A DNA stretch of 32,940 nt from Nephromyces sp. MM_2019 (taxonomy: Eukaryota > Apicomplexa > Aconoidasida > Nephromycida), in contig JADHZB010000080.1 of NCBI GenBank assembly GCA_015657535.1, forward strand, positions 1-32,940, read 5' to 3'. A program made the position numbers and the translations under genes. The notes under the pieces are model-generated. The model did not search any database and was not told the origin of the DNA. It saw only the letters and a list, made by a program, of their open reading frames with translations. Every line of letters starts with the position of its first letter. Within the stretch, counting starts at the first letter, position 1. Positions 32,919 through 32,940 of this stretch are shown here, in pieces.

Positions 32919-32940
32919 TATATATATATATATATATATA
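32919..32940. repeat. (TA)n run at the window end
   Basis: TA microsatellite reaching the last base of the window, probably continuing beyond it, inside DMAP1 intron 2. Confidence 0.8.

Overview
The window is nuclear DNA from an AT-rich, intron-dense eukaryotic microbe. All three standard stop codons end recognisable genes (TGA in CNOT11 and IP6K, TAA in CLP1, PSMB5 and SUN, TAG in the IQ protein), so the standard code is used. Introns are mostly about 40-500 bases, end in TAG/CAG/AAG, and were joined here by matching phase and family homology. The proteasome beta5 protein has a somewhat apicomplexan flavour, so an AT-rich alveolate (possibly apicomplexan-like) is my best guess, held weakly. 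No mobile element, CRISPR array, rRNA or tRNA was found.

Layout. 19-4512 (-): CNOT11, a CCR4-NOT subunit in 13 exons, with introns full of CA dinucleotides on the sense strand. 4513-6363: repeat-rich spacer with a 35-bp minisatellite. 6364-9724 (+): CLP1, pre-mRNA 3'-end/tRNA processing factor, 9 exons. 9725-11402: AT-rich spacer. 11403-12827 (+): proteasome beta5, 7 exons. 13788-15033 (+): small protein with three IQ motifs. 15147-16200 (+): fragments resembling the bacterial YicC ribonuclease family. 16266-19129 (+): SUN-domain nuclear envelope protein, 11 exons, whose membrane segment sits on one exon. 19741-20327 (-): small secreted protein of unknown family. 20473-21358 (+): TRAP-alpha (SSR1)-like gene whose frame is broken. 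21430-21723 (+): possible 48-residue protein. 21792-23449 (-): inositol hexakisphosphate kinase. 25309-25554 (+): possible 61-residue protein. 26061-26764 (+): Sm-G. 27604-29415 (-): FtsH-type AAA metalloprotease, the only long intronless gene. 31852 to beyond 32684 (+): 5' part of DMAP1/SWC4, cut by the window edge.

The genes do not form a pathway. They are housekeeping functions: mRNA decay (CNOT11), mRNA/tRNA processing (CLP1, Sm-G), protein turnover (PSMB5, FtsH), ER translocation (TRAP-alpha), nuclear envelope (SUN), inositol pyrophosphate signalling (IP6K) and chromatin (DMAP1). The two ends of the window (1-6400 and 29,500-32,940) are CA/TG-repeat rich in introns and spacers, while the middle is plainly AT-rich. 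The most interesting items are the YicC-like remnant, the frame-broken TRAP-alpha gene next to a divergent secreted-protein gene, loose 5' splice sites including GTGTGT, two stop-free introns of length 3n, and the intronless FtsH.
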